Shown piece after piece: positions 29,681 through 38,866 of a DNA stretch of 64,000 nucleotides. The notes below the pieces were generated by a model. It saw only the letters and a list, made by a program, of their open reading frames with translations, was not told the origin of the DNA and searched no databases. The translations under genes were made by a program, and so were the position numbers. The DNA is from Accumulibacter sp. (GTDB taxonomy: Bacteria; Pseudomonadota; Gammaproteobacteria; Burkholderiales; Rhodocyclaceae): assembly GCF_029255125.1 (NCBI RefSeq), contig NZ_JAPUVR010000122.1, positions 1 through 64,000 on the forward strand, read 5' to 3'. Each line of letters starts with the position of its first letter. Within the stretch, counting starts at the first letter, position 1.

Positions 29681-30545
29681 CACCGGCAACCGCCTCCAGC
29701 GTCGCGGCGAGCAGTTCATCAGCCTGCGGCGTTGCTCCCGGAACACCCCGGTAGCCGAGCCGCCGCGACAGGGTTGCCGCCGCTTCGCGCGTCGCCAGCG
29801 CCATCGGACTATCCCAGTCCATTTCAAAGTTGCCGATGATGCCAAGTGACGTGAGCGCGGCGACCATATGTCCGCGATGGTCGAATACCGGTGCACTGAA
29901 CCCGTTGATGCCTGGCGTGACGCTGCCTGAAGCGCGCGACAGGCCGTGCCGGCGGATTTCATCGAGTTGCTCGGTCAGGCTGGCCAGGACGTCGTCCGGC
30001 GCCATCCCACGCGCCTGGGCAGTGGCCAGGATTTCGCTCTCGAGCATCTTCTTCAGGTAAGGCGAACGGTAGAAGGCGGCGAAAGCGAGTCCGGTCGCCG
30101 ACGAGGTCAGCGGCAGGACGACACCGGTGCGCAGCGTGATTGTCACCGGACCGCCGGCTTCGACCCAGCGCACGCAGGTCGCGCCATGGTTGCCCCACAT
30201 GGCCAGGGCGACCGTTTCGCCGATGCGCTCGCAAAAGTCGTCGAGCACGGGACCCGCGGCGCGGACCGGATCGAGTCGGGCCAGGCTGGCGAGCCCCAGT
30301 TCGAGCGCAAACTCGCCGAGATCGTAACGCCCCGTATTCGCATCCTGCTCGACCAGACCCATGCGCATGAAGCTGACCAGGTAGCGACGTGCCTTGGCGG
30401 CGGGCATTCCGGCGGTACGCGCAACGTCGCGCAGCATCATCGAGCGGCCGTTGCGCGCCAAGGCGCGCAGCAGACGGCTGCCAACTTCAATCGACTGAAT
30501 TCCCTGGCGTTGCCTGGGGGCTTCGCTGTCGTCCATGTCTGTCAT
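29664..30545 (-). CDS. IclR family transcriptional regulator
   Basis: DNA-binding regulator of 293 aa. The N-terminal winged helix-turn-helix (about residues 16-80) reads QSIEVGSRLLRALARNGRSM and then the recognition region GMPAAKARRYLVSFMRMGLVEQ. The C-terminal effector domain has ETVALAMWGNHGATCVRWVEA and SATGLAFAAF. The best-known relatives sense aromatic acids or related metabolites, but the ligand cannot be read from the sequence. It overlaps the YkgJ-type gene and is convergent with the NamZ gene. Target genes unknown. Confidence 0.88.
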   Translation of the reverse strand: MTDMDDSEAPRQRQGIQSIEVGSRLLRALARNGRSMMLRDVARTAGMPAAKARRYLVSFMRMGLVEQDANTGRYDLGEFALELGLASLARLDPVRAAGPVLDDFCERIGETVALAMWGNHGATCVRWVEAGGPVTITLRTGVVLPLTSSATGLAFAAFYRSPYLKKMLESEILATAQARGMAPDDVLASLTEQLDEIRRHGLSRASGSVTPGINGFSAPVFDHRGHMVAALTSLGIIGNFEMDWDSPMALATREAAATLSRRLGYRGVPGATPQADELLAATLEAVAGDGRAS

Positions 30546-30633
30546 CGGTGCCCGATGCTCCTCGTCAAGGGGTAGAAGAGACCAATCGTGCGACGCGCTT
30601 CCGGCCAGCCGCCGACTGCCTGGAGGTCACCGG

Positions 30634-31932
30634 CTAACGTTCGAAAAGAGCAATCGATTCGATATGCGAGGTATGCGGGAACATGTTGACCACGCCCGCA
30701 CCGCGCAACCGATAGCCCTTCTCTGCCACCAGGATGCCGGCGTCACGCGCCAGTGTCGCCGGGCTGCAGGAAATATAGACCAGGCGCCGCGGCGCGTCGT
30801 CGACCGTCAGCGCCTTGACCAGTTCGACCGCACCCTCGCGCGGCGGATCGATCAGCATCTTGTCGAAACGGCCGAGCGCCGCCAGCGCTTCCGCGTTGAG
30901 CGCGAAGAGATTGGCCACCCGGTAATCGACCAGGTGCTGCAGTCCGTTTGCCGCAGCGTTCTCGCCGGCACGCCGAACGAGCTCGGCGCTGCCCTCGACG
31001 CCGAGCACGCGCGCCCCGCGCCGGGCAATCGGCAGGGTGAAATTCCCCAGGCCGCAGAACATGTCGGCGATCTGCTCGCCGGGCCGCGGATCGAGCAGGG
31101 TCAGCGCGCGGCGCACCAGCACGCGGTTGATCGCGTGGTTCACCTGAGTGAACTCGGTTGGCGAGAAGAAGTGCTCGATCGCGAAATCCGGCAGCAGGTA
31201 GGACAAACGCGCGCCCGCCGCCGGATGAAAACGATAAGCCGTCGCCGGTCCTTGCGGCTGCAGGTAAAAGACGACGCCGTGGTGATCGGCAAATTCGCGC
31301 AGCAGTATTTCATCCGCCGCCACCAGCGGTTCGAGAATGCGCAGCACGAGCGCCGTCTGCCGTTCGCCGACCGCGACTTCGATTTGCGGCAGACGCTCGC
31401 GGATCGACAGGCGCTCGACCAGCCGGCGCAGCGGCAGCAGCATCTCCGACAGATGTCGTGGCAGGATCTCGCACTGCTCCATGTCGGCGACATAACTGCT
31501 CTTCCGTTCGTGGAAGCCGACGAGCACCCCACCCTTCTTGACGACCAGGCGCACGCTGAGCCGCGCGCGGTAACGATAGGCCCACGCCTGACCTTGAATC
31601 GGCGCGTAGAGCTCTTCGGCAACCACCCGCCCGAGATGCCGGAGATTGTCCTCGAGCAGCCTTTGTTTGACCGCCACCTGCGCCTGCGCATCGAGATGCT
31701 GCATACTGCAGCCGCCGCAAACGCCAAAGTGCGGGCAGCGCGGCGGCACGCGCGCCGGCGAAGGCGCCAGTACGCGCACCGTGCGCGCGATCTCATAGCT
31801 CGGCTTGCGCCGGAAGCTGACATGCTCGACCTCTTCGCCGGGCAGGGCGCCCTCGACGAATATCGTCTTCCCGGCCAGCCGGGTCACGCCGCGTGCTTCG
31901 TGGTCAAGCGATTCGATGATTCCGGTCGGCAT
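30634..31932 (-). CDS. rlmD: 23S rRNA (uracil-1939-C5)-methyltransferase RlmD
   Basis: SAM-dependent methyltransferase with an N-terminal TRAM domain, 432 aa. The [4Fe-4S] ligands are in [15 protein letters not shown] (about residues 72-86 with an earlier Cys-rich region), the SAM site is [25 protein letters not shown], and the catalytic nucleophile lies in [20 protein letters not shown] marks the RlmD/TrmA-type active site. The ATG at 31932 begins just before the TRAM domain; the longer frame to 32034 is not conserved. It is divergent from the NeuB-like gene. Confidence 0.94.
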   Translation of the reverse strand: MPTGIIESLDHEARGVTRLAGKTIFVEGALPGEEVEHVSFRRKPSYEIARTVRVLAPSPARVPPRCPHFGVCGGCSMQHLDAQAQVAVKQRLLEDNLRHLGRVVAEELYAPIQGQAWAYRYRARLSVRLVVKKGGVLVGFHERKSSYVADMEQCEILPRHLSEMLLPLRRLVERLSIRERLPQIEVAVGERQTALVLRILEPLVAADEILLREFADHHGVVFYLQPQGPATAYRFHPAAGARLSYLLPDFAIEHFFSPTEFTQVNHAINRVLVRRALTLLDPRPGEQIADMFCGLGNFTLPIARRGARVLGVEGSAELVRRAGENAAANGLQHLVDYRVANLFALNAEALAALGRFDKMLIDPPREGAVELVKALTVDDAPRRLVYISCSPATLARDAGILVAEKGYRLRGAGVVNMFPHTSHIESIALFER

Positions 31933-32054
31933 GCGGCAGGCCCGTGCGAAAGGGTGCAATTCTACCGTGATTGCCGGCTTTGCCCGGCCCTTCGCGCGCC
32001 GGGCGCGGAAACCCCACCGCGCGCAGTCGCACACGCGACGGAAAGACCAGGATC

Positions 32055-33194
32055 ATGATAGATTCGCATCCTCCTCGTTGCCTCGGCAAGACCATGATCC
32101 ACCCCCCGCACCAATGGCCGGATTCGGAGATCTTCGAAGATCTGTTCGTTCTCGAACTGGCCAACAACCACCAGGGAAGCCTCGAACGCGGCCTGCGCAT
32201 CGTCACCAGCTTTTCCCGGATTGTCCGCTTCAACAATGTCAAGGCGGCGATCAAGCTCCAGTTGCGTGACGTCGACGCCTTCATCCACAAGGACTTCCGC
32301 GCTCGCTCGGATATCCGCTACATCAAGCGGACGCTCGATACGCGCCTGAGCAAGACCGAGTACGCAACACTGGCAAACGCCATCCGGCGGGCAGGCTGCA
32401 TCCCGATGGCTACCCCTTTCGATGAGGTTTCGGTCGAGTTGTGCGTCGAGCTTGGCATCGACCTCATCAAGATCGCCAGTTCGGACATCAATGACTGGCT
32501 GCTCATCGAAAAGATCGCCGCCACCAAGAAGCCGGTCATCGTGTCCACCGGCGGATCGTCGTTGAAGGACGTCGACGATCTGGTGAAGTTCTTCAACCGA
32601 CGACAGATCCCGCTCGCCATCAACCACTGCGTGTCGCTCTACCCGTCGGCCGACCACGAACTCGAACTCAACCAGATCGATTTCCTGCGCCGCCGTTACC
32701 CGCTGAACACCATCGGCTTCTCGACGCACGAGCATGGCGACTGGCAGACTTCGATCGCGATTGCCTACGCGAAGGGCGCGCGCACCTTCGAACGTCATAT
32801 CGACCTGGCCGACTCTGAAGAGCTGTCGCCGTATTGCAGCCTGCCGCAGCAGATCGACCAGTGGTTCAAGGCGTACAAGCGCGTCGTCGCGATGTGCGGC
32901 GCGCCGGGCACACAGAAACGGCTGCCGCCAGCGCGCGAGATTGCCTACCTCGACACGCTGGTCCGCGGCGTCTATGCCAGACGGGCACTCGCCCAGGGCC
33001 ACGCCTTGTCCGATGAGGACGTCTATCTCGCCATCCCGCTGCAAAAGGGGCAACTGTCGTGCCGCGAACTGATGCGCGGCGAGTTGCTGTTGCGCGCAGC
33101 CGCAGCCGACGAGCCCATCATGATCGACATGATCGACAGCCCCTATGCCGAAAACGAGCAGTTGAAAGCGCTGATCTATCAGCGCGGCTTATGA
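32055..33194 (+). CDS. N-acetylneuraminate synthase (NeuB) family protein
   Basis: Predicted PEP-dependent nonulosonate synthase of 379 aa. The TIM barrel shows the metal/PEP region FVLELANNHQGSLERGL, IKLQLRD, MATPFDEVSVELCVELGIDLIKIASSDIND, VIVSTGGSS, NHCVSLYPS and STHEHGDWQTSIAIAYAKGA with ERHIDL. The C-terminal 90 residues (VRGVYARRALAQGHALSDEDVYLAIPL) resemble the SAF antifreeze-like domain. Start ATG 32055 follows AGGA closely; ATG 32094 is possible. No NeuA or NeuC partner is nearby, so the sugar acid made is unclear. GT2 gene follows 121 bases later. Confidence 0.85.
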   Translation: MIDSHPPRCLGKTMIHPPHQWPDSEIFEDLFVLELANNHQGSLERGLRIVTSFSRIVRFNNVKAAIKLQLRDVDAFIHKDFRARSDIRYIKRTLDTRLSKTEYATLANAIRRAGCIPMATPFDEVSVELCVELGIDLIKIASSDINDWLLIEKIAATKKPVIVSTGGSSLKDVDDLVKFFNRRQIPLAINHCVSLYPSADHELELNQIDFLRRRYPLNTIGFSTHEHGDWQTSIAIAYAKGARTFERHIDLADSEELSPYCSLPQQIDQWFKAYKRVVAMCGAPGTQKRLPPAREIAYLDTLVRGVYARRALAQGHALSDEDVYLAIPLQKGQLSCRELMRGELLLRAAAADEPIMIDMIDSPYAENEQLKALIYQRGL

Positions 33195-33315
33195 GCAAGG
33201 CAGGCAGGTGTCGCTGCACCGACTGGCGGCCCACACTGGCCGCCGGTACTTGGCGCGAGCGCAACACTGCCGACCTGCCGGCCAGGCCATCGGAAGCTGC
33301 AGCCTGCGCGCCACG

Positions 33316-34260
33316 ATGAAGCTGATCAGCGTCGTCACCGGCTGCTTCAACGAGCAAGACAATGTCGATGAACTGTGTGCGCGCATCCGCCACCAGTTCG
33401 CGCAACTGCCCGGCTACGATTACGAGCACATCCTCATCGACAATGCATCGACCGACGCGACAGTGGCCAGAATCAAGGCGATCGCCGCGCACGACCGGCG
33501 CGTCAAACTCATCGTCAATACGCGCAACTTCGGACACATTCGTTCCCCCATGCACGCGCTACTGCAGGCACGCGGCGACGCGGTCATCGCCATGGCCTCG
33601 GATCTGCAGGAACCCCCCGAGTTGATCGGAGAATTCATTGCCAAATGGGAAGAGGGCTTTCGCATCGTTGCCGGGGTGAAGCCGCAGAGCCAGCACACAA
33701 CCGCACTCACCTTCATTCGTCGCGCCTTCTACACGACGATCGGCCGCATCTCGGAAACGCGCCTGATTCCGGATTTCACCGGCTTTGGCTTGTATGACCG
33801 CTCGGTCGTCGAGATCATCCGGCAACTGGACGACCCCTACCCCTACTTCCGCGGCATGATCGCCGACCTCGGTTTCGCGCACGCCGAGGTTCCTTTCGTT
33901 CAACCGCAACGTAAACGCGGGATTAGCAAGAACAACTTCTACACGCTGTACGACATGGCTATCCTCGGCATCACCAGCCACTCCAAGGTGCCGATACGCC
34001 TGGCGACCATGGCCGGCTTCTTGCTCTCCGCCCTCAGCCTGCTCGTCGCCATCGTCTACCTGATCTACAAGCTGCTACGCTGGGATCAGTTTTCGCTCGG
34101 CGTCGCGCCGGTGGTCATCGGCTTCTTCTTCTTTGCCTCGGTGCAGTTGTTCTTCATCGGCATACTCGGCGAATACATCGCGGCCATCCACACGCAGGTT
34201 CTCAAGCGGCCGCTGGTCGTCGAGAAGGAACGAGTCAATTTTGCCCCGGACGAGAAATGA
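33316..34260 (+). CDS. GT2 family glycosyltransferase (GtrB/ArnC-like)
   Basis: Membrane-associated glycosyltransferase of 314 aa that probably loads a sugar onto undecaprenyl phosphate. The N-terminal GT-A domain shows ISVVTGCFNEQDNVDEL, ILIDNASTDATVA, NFGHIRSPMHALLQARGDAVIAMASDLQEPPELI and GVKPQS, and the C-terminal third has two membrane segments (MAGFLLSALSLLVAIVYLIY and VVIGFFFFASVQLFFIGILGEYIA). That architecture is typical of GtrB and polyisoprenyl-phosphate glycosyltransferases. Its stop overlaps the next gene by four bases, suggesting a functional pair. Confidence 0.9.
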   Translation: MKLISVVTGCFNEQDNVDELCARIRHQFAQLPGYDYEHILIDNASTDATVARIKAIAAHDRRVKLIVNTRNFGHIRSPMHALLQARGDAVIAMASDLQEPPELIGEFIAKWEEGFRIVAGVKPQSQHTTALTFIRRAFYTTIGRISETRLIPDFTGFGLYDRSVVEIIRQLDDPYPYFRGMIADLGFAHAEVPFVQPQRKRGISKNNFYTLYDMAILGITSHSKVPIRLATMAGFLLSALSLLVAIVYLIYKLLRWDQFSLGVAPVVIGFFFFASVQLFFIGILGEYIAAIHTQVLKRPLVVEKERVNFAPDEK

Positions 34261-35792
34261 AAACCGTCGCTGCAGGCAGCGGCAACGGCGATGACCCACC
34301 GGCAACGCAGGTTGGCGCGTCCGACCTGCCGCCCGACGGCAGGCTCACTGCGTGCGCGCTCGTCTACCTGGCGCTGCCCAACCTGCTGTTCCTGCTCGGC
34401 TGGTTTCGCATCGGCCCGGCCTTGCTGCTCTTGGCGGTGGCGGTTTACCTGCTGGCTGCGGCCTTGCGCGTGCTCGCACGGCCGGCATCATCAGCGTATG
34501 CGCCGACTGCATTCCTGGTCATTCTCCTGACCAGCGCGCTTTGGTCGGTCTTTGGTGGCGGCAGTCATTTCATGTACGCCAACCCCGACTGGGAGATTCG
34601 CGATGCGGTGCTTGGCGACTTGATTCACGCCAACTGGCCCGTCTATTACTTCTCGGCAGCAGGCGAACCGCTAATCCTGCGTTCAGCAATCGGCTTCTTT
34701 CTACCGATGGCGGTTTTCGGCAAGTGGTTCGGCCTGGCCCATCTCGACCTGGCCGTCTACTTCTGGACGGTCGCCGGCGTTCTGCTCTTCCTGTTGCTGC
34801 TACCCCTTCCGGGACGCGTCGGTTGGCGCTTGGCGCTGAGCTTGGCGCTGGCTGTGTTTTTCAGCGGGATGGACCTCGTCGGCCAGTTCATCGCAACCGA
34901 ATCGTGGCCAGAATTTCCCCTGCGCATGGAGTGGTGGGCTCCCCTGAGCTACCCCTCGCTCACCAATCAACTGCTCTGGGCACCGAATCACTGCCTGCCG
35001 ATCTGGATCGTCACCTTGCTCTACTGGCGGCACCGCCAACGCGACGAGTTGTTCCAGGTGATGGCGGCAGCATTGTCTTTGAGCCTGATCTGGACGCCTT
35101 TTGCTGCCCCGGCGTTGCTTCCCTTTGCCGCGCTCGCCGCGATTACTGCGGTTCGCCGACACGGCTGCGGCGCAATTCCTTGGACCAGTTGTGCAGCAGC
35201 CCTGGTGTTCGCCCTGCCGCTCAGTGCCTTTCTGTTGACCGACGCCGCGCCCATTCAGGGAAGCCTGACAAGAGCATCGTCGCCAGCCGCACCGGGGACA
35301 GGCTACGCACTGCAACCGTTTTCTGCCCATACTTACGCGCTCTTTGTCTGTTGCGAGTTCCTTTTTCTGGCGCTGGTCTTGGCGCCGCACGTTCGACGGG
35401 ACAAGATTGAGTTCTGGCTCGCTGTGTTCATCCTGCTGGCACTCCCTTTCGTTCGCCTTGGGCCATCGAACGATCTTGGTCTACGCCTGAGCGCACCGGC
35501 GCTGATCGTCCTCCTGATCGTCAGTCTTGACACTCTGCTCGGCGAGAAGCGCCTGGCAAGGCGGAGTACCTTGTGGCTCGCGTGCCTGTTTCTCCTGATT
35601 GGCGCTCATACGGCATTCAACGAACTGTGGCGCGCCGCCACTTTCCCACGCAGGCAGCCAGACTACCAACAGACGCTCGCCGAACGGCAGGGCGGCCAGC
35701 CGGCAGCGCACTACGCTGGGCGGGTCGCTTCGTCAGCGCTCGGACGATGGTTGCTGCGACCCGTTCCCAAGACAGCCATTTCCGGCGGTTAG
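34257..35792 (+). CDS. Polytopic membrane protein, probably glycan-related
   Basis: Unrecognised integral membrane protein of 511 aa with roughly ten hydrophobic segments, for example LVYLALPNLLFLLGWF, ALLLLAVAVYLLAAALRVLA and WTVAGVLLFLLLLPL. A long soluble loop after the second or third helix contains a FMYANPDWEIRDAVLGDL stretch with acidic residues. Fold and context (translational coupling to a GtrB-like enzyme) resemble GT-C type glycosyltransferases or GtrC-like proteins, but I see no decisive motif. The role is an inference from position. Confidence 0.65.
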   Translation: MKTVAAGSGNGDDPPATQVGASDLPPDGRLTACALVYLALPNLLFLLGWFRIGPALLLLAVAVYLLAAALRVLARPASSAYAPTAFLVILLTSALWSVFGGGSHFMYANPDWEIRDAVLGDLIHANWPVYYFSAAGEPLILRSAIGFFLPMAVFGKWFGLAHLDLAVYFWTVAGVLLFLLLLPLPGRVGWRLALSLALAVFFSGMDLVGQFIATESWPEFPLRMEWWAPLSYPSLTNQLLWAPNHCLPIWIVTLLYWRHRQRDELFQVMAAALSLSLIWTPFAAPALLPFAALAAITAVRRHGCGAIPWTSCAAALVFALPLSAFLLTDAAPIQGSLTRASSPAAPGTGYALQPFSAHTYALFVCCEFLFLALVLAPHVRRDKIEFWLAVFILLALPFVRLGPSNDLGLRLSAPALIVLLIVSLDTLLGEKRLARRSTLWLACLFLLIGAHTAFNELWRAATFPRRQPDYQQTLAERQGGQPAAHYAGRVASSALGRWLLRPVPKTAISGG

Positions 35793-35796
35793 CCAA

Positions 35797-36768
35797 TCAC
35801 CGGGCAGCACTTCGTGCGGCGTACCTGTCAGGCATCCGGGGAGATGCTGGCGGCGCATCGCCGGACGGCGACGCAGATCCCGCGTCGAGGTAACGGAAGA
35901 AGACATCTTCCAGGGTCAAGGTTGGCCGGATTTCGAGAACGGAATGTCCGGCCGCGCGCAGCGCGTCAAGGGCCGGCCAAAGTTCGTCCCGGCGCAAGTC
36001 GGCACGCCAACGCCCCTGGGTCTCCTGAACAAACGTAGCAACCGGGCTTGCTCCGCTCGAACGAACGGTCACCGTCTGCTCGGCATGCAGCAATTCGCCG
36101 GGTGCCTGCACGGTGACCAGATCCCCCCGGTGAATGAGGCCAAAGCGGTCGGCCAAGCGCTCGACATCGTGCAGAACGTGCGAAGTCAGGAAGATCGTTC
36201 CGCCCGCTTGGCGGTACTCGCCGAGAATGTCGACGACATCCTTGCGGCCAACCGGATCCAGGCCCGACAAAGGCTCATCAAGAATCAGCAGCCGCGGCTC
36301 GATGGCCATCGCGTGAGCAAGCGCTACGCGCTGCGTCATTCCTTTCGAAAAGCTGCGCACGCGCTTGTCTGCCACCTGGGCAAGAGAGAAGCGATCGAGC
36401 CATTGCAGACAGTGGCGGCGCTCATTGGCCGGCTTCACCCCGTGGATGGCCAGACCCATGCGCAGAATTTCCAGCGGCGTCAGATAGTCGTACAGGCTGG
36501 GATTCTCCGGCACATAGCCCAAGCCACGCCGCGCCTCGGGCAAGGAAACGTCCTTGCCGAAAAGCGCTGCCGACCCATGGCTCGGCTGCAGAACGCCGGT
36601 CAGGACCTTGATTGCAGTGCTCTTGCCGGCGCCGTTCGGTCCGATGAACCCAAAGACCTCACCCGGCGCGATCTCCAGCGAGATGCTGCGCAGCGCTTCG
36701 AAAGGCGGTGTCAGCCACGCCCGCGGGTAGGTCTTCGACAAGCCTTCGATCAGGATCGCAGGGCTCAT
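35797..36768 (-). CDS. ABC transporter ATPase, pilin-linked
   Basis: ATP-binding subunit of an ABC-2 type exporter, 323 aa. It has Walker A GPNGAGKST near residue 45, a Q-loop-type YVPENPSLYDYLTP, the signature SFSKGMTQRVALAHA, Walker B LLILDEPLSGLD and the switch His in TSHVLHD. A C-terminal extension of about 90 residues follows the nucleotide-binding domain. It overlaps the end of the upstream accessory gene by four bases. With the permease and accessory protein it forms a module like the Myxococcus pilGHI transporter beside pilA, whose ATPase is named PilH there. Confidence 0.85.
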   Translation of the reverse strand: MSPAILIEGLSKTYPRAWLTPPFEALRSISLEIAPGEVFGFIGPNGAGKSTAIKVLTGVLQPSHGSAALFGKDVSLPEARRGLGYVPENPSLYDYLTPLEILRMGLAIHGVKPANERRHCLQWLDRFSLAQVADKRVRSFSKGMTQRVALAHAMAIEPRLLILDEPLSGLDPVGRKDVVDILGEYRQAGGTIFLTSHVLHDVERLADRFGLIHRGDLVTVQAPGELLHAEQTVTVRSSGASPVATFVQETQGRWRADLRRDELWPALDALRAAGHSVLEIRPTLTLEDVFFRYLDAGSASPSGDAPPASPRMPDRYAARSAAR

Positions 36769-37616
36769 TTCCCGGCGCTCCTGGCGACACTCCCCGCAAT
36801 CACCGGCAATCCCGCCTGATCGAGCGCAAAGCCCGAGCCGAAAGGATCCTGCGGTATCTGCGCAATCAGCCCGCTGCGCACCAGATCGTCGAGCGATTCA
36901 GGCGGCCGCTGATGCCGCTCGGTATAGCTCGTCGCGGCCCGACGCAACGCCGCCAGATCGCGTAGCCGCTGGCTGCGCTGCCGCAGATAGGCGGCGAAAT
37001 CCTCGCGTTTGGCTTGGGCAGCCATCGAGTCGACGATCCTTGCCGCCAAATCGAGATCCTGCGTCTTGTCAAGCCACCGGGCAGCAAAATTCTCCATCGT
37101 CAATTGCTCGTCCGGATCGGACAGTTTGCTTGCCGCCCTACGCAACCACTCGGATGCTCCGAGCGCATCACCCTTAAAATGCATCTGGTTGAACGCGTAG
37201 TAGAACGGAGGCTGGTAATCGAACGGACGAGCCAACGTTGCCCGCCGAAGAATTACCTGTGTCGCGTCCACTTCTCCTTCCCACGGCAGGATGGCTGTCG
37301 CAATGTAGTAGTTGTCTTCGTGCGCCGGGTTGAGCCAGGAAACATCTTCCTGCACCAAAGCAAGGATACGGTACCCCTCGGGGGCCATGCGAACGGTTTC
37401 GGTGACCAGGGCGCGAATGCTCGACCAGCTTGCCGCAAGATAGCGGTCCCCTCCGGTGAGTGCAACCTGAACGAACACCGGAAGAACCACCTCGATTTCC
37501 GCTTTCGGACGCGGTCGCTTCACCTCCTGGATGCCTGTCTGTCCCGCCCAGAAAGCCAATCCCCCAGCCATCGCTAGCAGCATCGGCAGCCAGGCCGTCC
37601 GTTGCGCGCCGGCCAT
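36765..37616 (-). CDS. Membrane-anchored accessory protein of the pilin-linked ABC module
   Basis: Unrecognised 283-aa protein. One N-terminal membrane segment (TAWLPMLLAMAGGLAFWAG, about residues 7-25) is followed by a long helical, tetratricopeptide-like periplasmic region (ALGASEWLRRAASKLSDP, AARIVDSMAAQAKR). The C-terminus (LAALRRAATSYTERHQRPP, SLDDLVRSGLIAQIPQDPFG) resembles the tail found in type II secretion pseudopilin-like proteins. Start ATG 37616 lies two bases after the permease stop. By position it corresponds to PilG of the Myxococcus pilA-pilGHI locus; sequence identity to that protein was not tested. Confidence 0.75.
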   Translation of the reverse strand: MAGAQRTAWLPMLLAMAGGLAFWAGQTGIQEVKRPRPKAEIEVVLPVFVQVALTGGDRYLAASWSSIRALVTETVRMAPEGYRILALVQEDVSWLNPAHEDNYYIATAILPWEGEVDATQVILRRATLARPFDYQPPFYYAFNQMHFKGDALGASEWLRRAASKLSDPDEQLTMENFAARWLDKTQDLDLAARIVDSMAAQAKREDFAAYLRQRSQRLRDLAALRRAATSYTERHQRPPESLDDLVRSGLIAQIPQDPFGSGFALDQAGLPVIAGSVARSAGK

Positions 37617-37618
37617 TC

Positions 37619-38422
37619 TCAAAAGAACTCGCGTCGGCGGAACGTGAGGACCGCCAAGGCGAGCAGCAACGTCGAATAGCCGACCGCCAGCAGCACGCCA
37701 TAGAAGATCGCCCCCTCGCCGGGTGAAGTCCCATACATCGGCCAAGTGCGCCAGTCGAGGCGAGACAAGTCGGGCATAGCGTACTGAATGGCCTGCAGCA
37801 CGGGCCCGTAACGCCCAGTCAAGGCTTCATCGCCATCGGCACCCCGCTCGATATAGTCGAGCACGGATCCCAGGCTTTTTCCGGCTACGGCAAAAACGAT
37901 GCCCAGAGCAACCGGAAGCATCTGCACGGTTGACAGGCTGGCAATCCACAGCGCAAAGGAGGCAACTACGATGGCGTCGATCAATACGCCGATGAGGGCT
38001 ACCAGATACGGCCAGCCGACATTGACCGGATAGCCCTGCGCATAGTGACTTTGCGCCCAGTGAACGGAAAACCAGAGTAAGGTTCCCAGCGCGGCTGCGG
38101 CGACCAGCAGCAGGCCGACGACACCGAGAAAGCGGCCCAGCAGATATGAGGCACGCGACACGGGATAGGCCAGCGCGTAGAGCACGGTGCGCCGTTCGAC
38201 CTCGCGGCCGACCAGTTCGTGCACCCAGAATACGGCAAGCAGGACGAGGCTGAAACGGATGCCCGAAAACCCGACATCAATGGTCACCGTCTGCGGTTGT
38301 CGCGGCGAAAAGGACGCAGCAAGAAATGCGACGCCGACCAGCAGTGTCCCGAGGATGAGGCTCAGCAGCACCGCGCGCGAGCGAAAGCCGGATCGTAAAG
38401 CGCTTAGACAGAACGCCCACAT
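37619..38422 (-). CDS. ABC-2 type transporter permease, pilin-linked
   Basis: Membrane subunit of 267 aa with about six helices, the first near residues 17-36 (AVLLSLILGTLLVGVAFLAA). The motif ELVGREVERRTVLYALAYPVSRASYLLGRF is typical of ABC-2/NosY-like permeases, and the protein ends YSTLLLALAVLTFRRREF. The ATG at 38422 has no visible ribosome binding site, because the T-run of an intrinsic terminator occupies that place. It is followed by the accessory protein and the ATPase, so all three probably form one export complex. Confidence 0.85.
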   Translation of the reverse strand: MWAFCLSALRSGFRSRAVLLSLILGTLLVGVAFLAASFSPRQPQTVTIDVGFSGIRFSLVLLAVFWVHELVGREVERRTVLYALAYPVSRASYLLGRFLGVVGLLLVAAAALGTLLWFSVHWAQSHYAQGYPVNVGWPYLVALIGVLIDAIVVASFALWIASLSTVQMLPVALGIVFAVAGKSLGSVLDYIERGADGDEALTGRYGPVLQAIQYAMPDLSRLDWRTWPMYGTSPGEGAIFYGVLLAVGYSTLLLALAVLTFRRREFF

Positions 38423-38428
38423 GGAACG

Positions 38429-38450
38429 AAAAAGGCGCGCAGAGCGCGCC
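38429..38450 (-). terminator. Intrinsic terminator/attenuator after the secreted pilin partner
   Basis: On the minus strand GGCGCGC, a TCT loop and GCGCGCC are followed by five T residues (bases 38433-38429). The stem lies 26 bases after the stop of the small secreted protein and directly before the permease ATG. It should let pilin and partner be transcribed far more than the ABC genes. Confidence 0.75.
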
Positions 38451-38475
38451 CCCTAGTCGTCTAACAGAGGGTCAC

Positions 38476-38832
38476 TCAGCTCGCATTCATTTGAGTGTCG
38501 GAGTTCCCCGAGGTGATTTCGGTAGTATCCGTACAACCCGTGCTGGCACAGTTGTTTATGTACTTGATTCCCCCTCCATTCGAACCGCCGCCGAAATACG
38601 ACTTGCCTTTCTGAGAACCGGCCACAACCCCGAAAGCCGTGTTGTTTTGTGAGTACTGAAGCAGTACGTTGTTCGAACACTTTCCGACAAAGCCGTTGCG
38701 GGCAAACTTCGTATTATCAGCGGCTACAGTGACCTGCGCACCGGCCCCGGCACATCCGTTTGGAGCCGCGCTCGCCGTCGCGCTCAGCGACGCCATTACG
38801 GCAAACGCCGCGAGAGAAACCATTTTATTCAT
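38476..38832 (-). CDS. Small secreted Cys-containing protein, possible split-pilin partner
   Basis: Protein of 118 aa with a clear Sec signal peptide (MNKMVSLAAFAVMASLSATASA, cleavage after ASA near residue 22 to 23). The mature part of about 95 residues is rich in Gly, Asn and Ser and has four Cys (NGCAG, GKCSN, NNCAS, GCTD), able to form two disulfides. AGGAG before the ATG at 38832 fixes the start. It lies 34 bases after the very short pilin. Size, export signal and place match PilA-C of Geobacter, which completes a truncated pilin. I do not recognise the family from sequence. Confidence 0.8.
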   Translation of the reverse strand: MNKMVSLAAFAVMASLSATASAAPNGCAGAGAQVTVAADNTKFARNGFVGKCSNNVLLQYSQNNTAFGVVAGSQKGKSYFGGGSNGGGIKYINNCASTGCTDTTEITSGNSDTQMNAS

Positions 38833-38866
38833 CACATTCTCCTGAGAGTTCATCAGCAATCAATTA

